From: Pantoea sp. RIT-PI-b
GTDB lineage: Bacteria; Pseudomonadota; Gammaproteobacteria; Enterobacterales; Enterobacteriaceae
Assembly (NCBI RefSeq): GCF_001187905.1
Contig: NZ_LGIS01000014.1
Span: 186,001 to 250,000 of the forward strand
Length of the DNA stretch: 64,000 bases
Reading direction: 5' to 3'
Numbering within the stretch: position 1 is the first letter of the stretch; every line of letters starts with the position of its first letter. Positions 63,525 to 64,000 of the stretch are shown piece after piece. The notes beneath the pieces were generated by a model, which saw only the letters and a program-made list of their open reading frames with translations, was not told the DNA's origin and searched no databases. Made by a program: the position numbers and the translations under genes.

Positions 63525-64000
63525 ATGAAGCCTTTTTTGCGCTGGTGTTTTGTTGCGACAGCTATCACGCTGGCAGGATGCAGCAACTCCAATTGGCGTA
63601 AGAACGAAGTTCTGGCAGTACCTTTGCAGCCCACACTGCAGCAAGAGGTGATCCTGGCACGCATGGAACAAATTCTTGCCAGTCGTGCCCTGACCGATGA
63701 TGAACGCGCACAGCTATTATATGAGCGCGGAGTGTTGTATGATAGTTTGGGTCTGAGGGCATTAGCGCGGAACGATTTTTCGCAAGCGCTGTCTATAAGA
63801 CCAGATATGCCTGAGGTATTTAATTATCTCGGTATATACTTAACGCAGGCAGGCAACTTTGATGCTGCCTATGAAGCGTTTGATTCTGTACTTGAGCTTG
63901 ATCCAACTTACAACTATGCGCATTTAAACCGTGGTATCGCCCTCTATTACGGCGGTCGATACAAGTTAGCGCAAGATGATCTGCTGGCGTTTTATCAAGA
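63525..64000 (+). CDS. nlpI: Lipoprotein NlpI (3' end outside window)
   Basis: Outer-membrane lipoprotein with TPR repeats that scaffolds peptidoglycan hydrolases and assists Prc. Signal peptide with lipobox ITLAGC, lipidated Cys19. The first 158 codons are visible, covering two to three TPR units ([40 protein letters not shown]). Start ATG follows GGGAGTGGGA. Confidence 0.95.
   Translation, partial: MKPFLRWCFVATAITLAGCSNSNWRKNEVLAVPLQPTLQQEVILARMEQILASRALTDDERAQLLYERGVLYDSLGLRALARNDFSQALSIRPDMPEVFNYLGIYLTQAGNFDAAYEAFDSVLELDPTYNYAHLNRGIALYYGGRYKLAQDDLLAFYQ

Overview
The window is a stretch of enterobacterial chromosome, most likely from an Erwiniaceae member such as Pantoea or Erwinia. Almost every protein is a close E. 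coli-type orthologue in the E. coli gene order: arcB, mtgA, the rpoN-ptsN-rapZ-npr operon, the lpt/kds/mla loci, murA, ispB-rplU-rpmA-obgE, dacB-greA, rlmE-ftsH-folP-glmM-secG, metY-nusA-infB-rbfA-truB-rpsO-pnp-nlpI. The departures from E. coli are a pmrA-pmrB pair directly behind dacB, the absence of yhcC, elbB, yhbE and argG from their usual places, and a 24-bp intergenic palindrome pair. The genus is an inference from gene order and protein similarity, not from a search.

Layout. 1-4360: 5' part of an unusual glutamate synthase large subunit gene (minus strand, running off the left edge). 4361-5259: non-coding, with a possible gene remnant and its terminator. 5260-7614: arcB. 7605-7725 on the other strand: the sRNA ArcZ. 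7726-8491: non-coding, with a CRP-type minus-strand promoter and a second copy of 12 nt of the ArcZ conserved segment. 8492-9214: mtgA. 9220-17221 (minus): npr, rapZ, ptsN, hpf, rpoN, lptB, lptA, lptC, kdsC, kdsD, yrbG, which link nitrogen PTS signalling and sigma-54 to LPS transport and Kdo synthesis. 17450-20549 (plus): mlaFEDCB, retrograde phospholipid transport. 20664-22227: ibaG and murA. 22297-23787 (minus): sfsB and ispB. 24040-26047 (plus): rplU, rpmA, obgE.

26090-43973 is a complete-looking enterobactin locus placed between obgE and pmrB: entH-entA-entB-entE-entC (minus), fepB (plus), entS (minus), fepD-fepG-fepC (plus), entF-fes (minus), fepA (plus). Order and orientation match the E. 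coli ent/fep locus, but entD (phosphopantetheinyl transferase), ybdZ (MbtH-like) and fepE are absent. Each of the three divergent intergenic regions carries a Fur-box-like palindrome. Together the genes make 2,3-dihydroxybenzoate, assemble and export enterobactin, take up the ferric complex and release the iron.

43980-47133 (minus): dacB-pmrA-pmrB as one coupled unit. The rest is core: greA, yhbY (minus), rlmE, ftsH, folP, glmM, secG, tRNA-Leu(GAG), initiator tRNA-Met, rimP, nusA, infB, rbfA, truB, rpsO, pnp and the start of nlpI. No IS element, prophage, CRISPR array or rRNA gene was seen. The most novel signal is the CRP-type promoter plus duplicated ArcZ segment beside arcZ; the divergent, long GltB and the placement of the siderophore locus come next.
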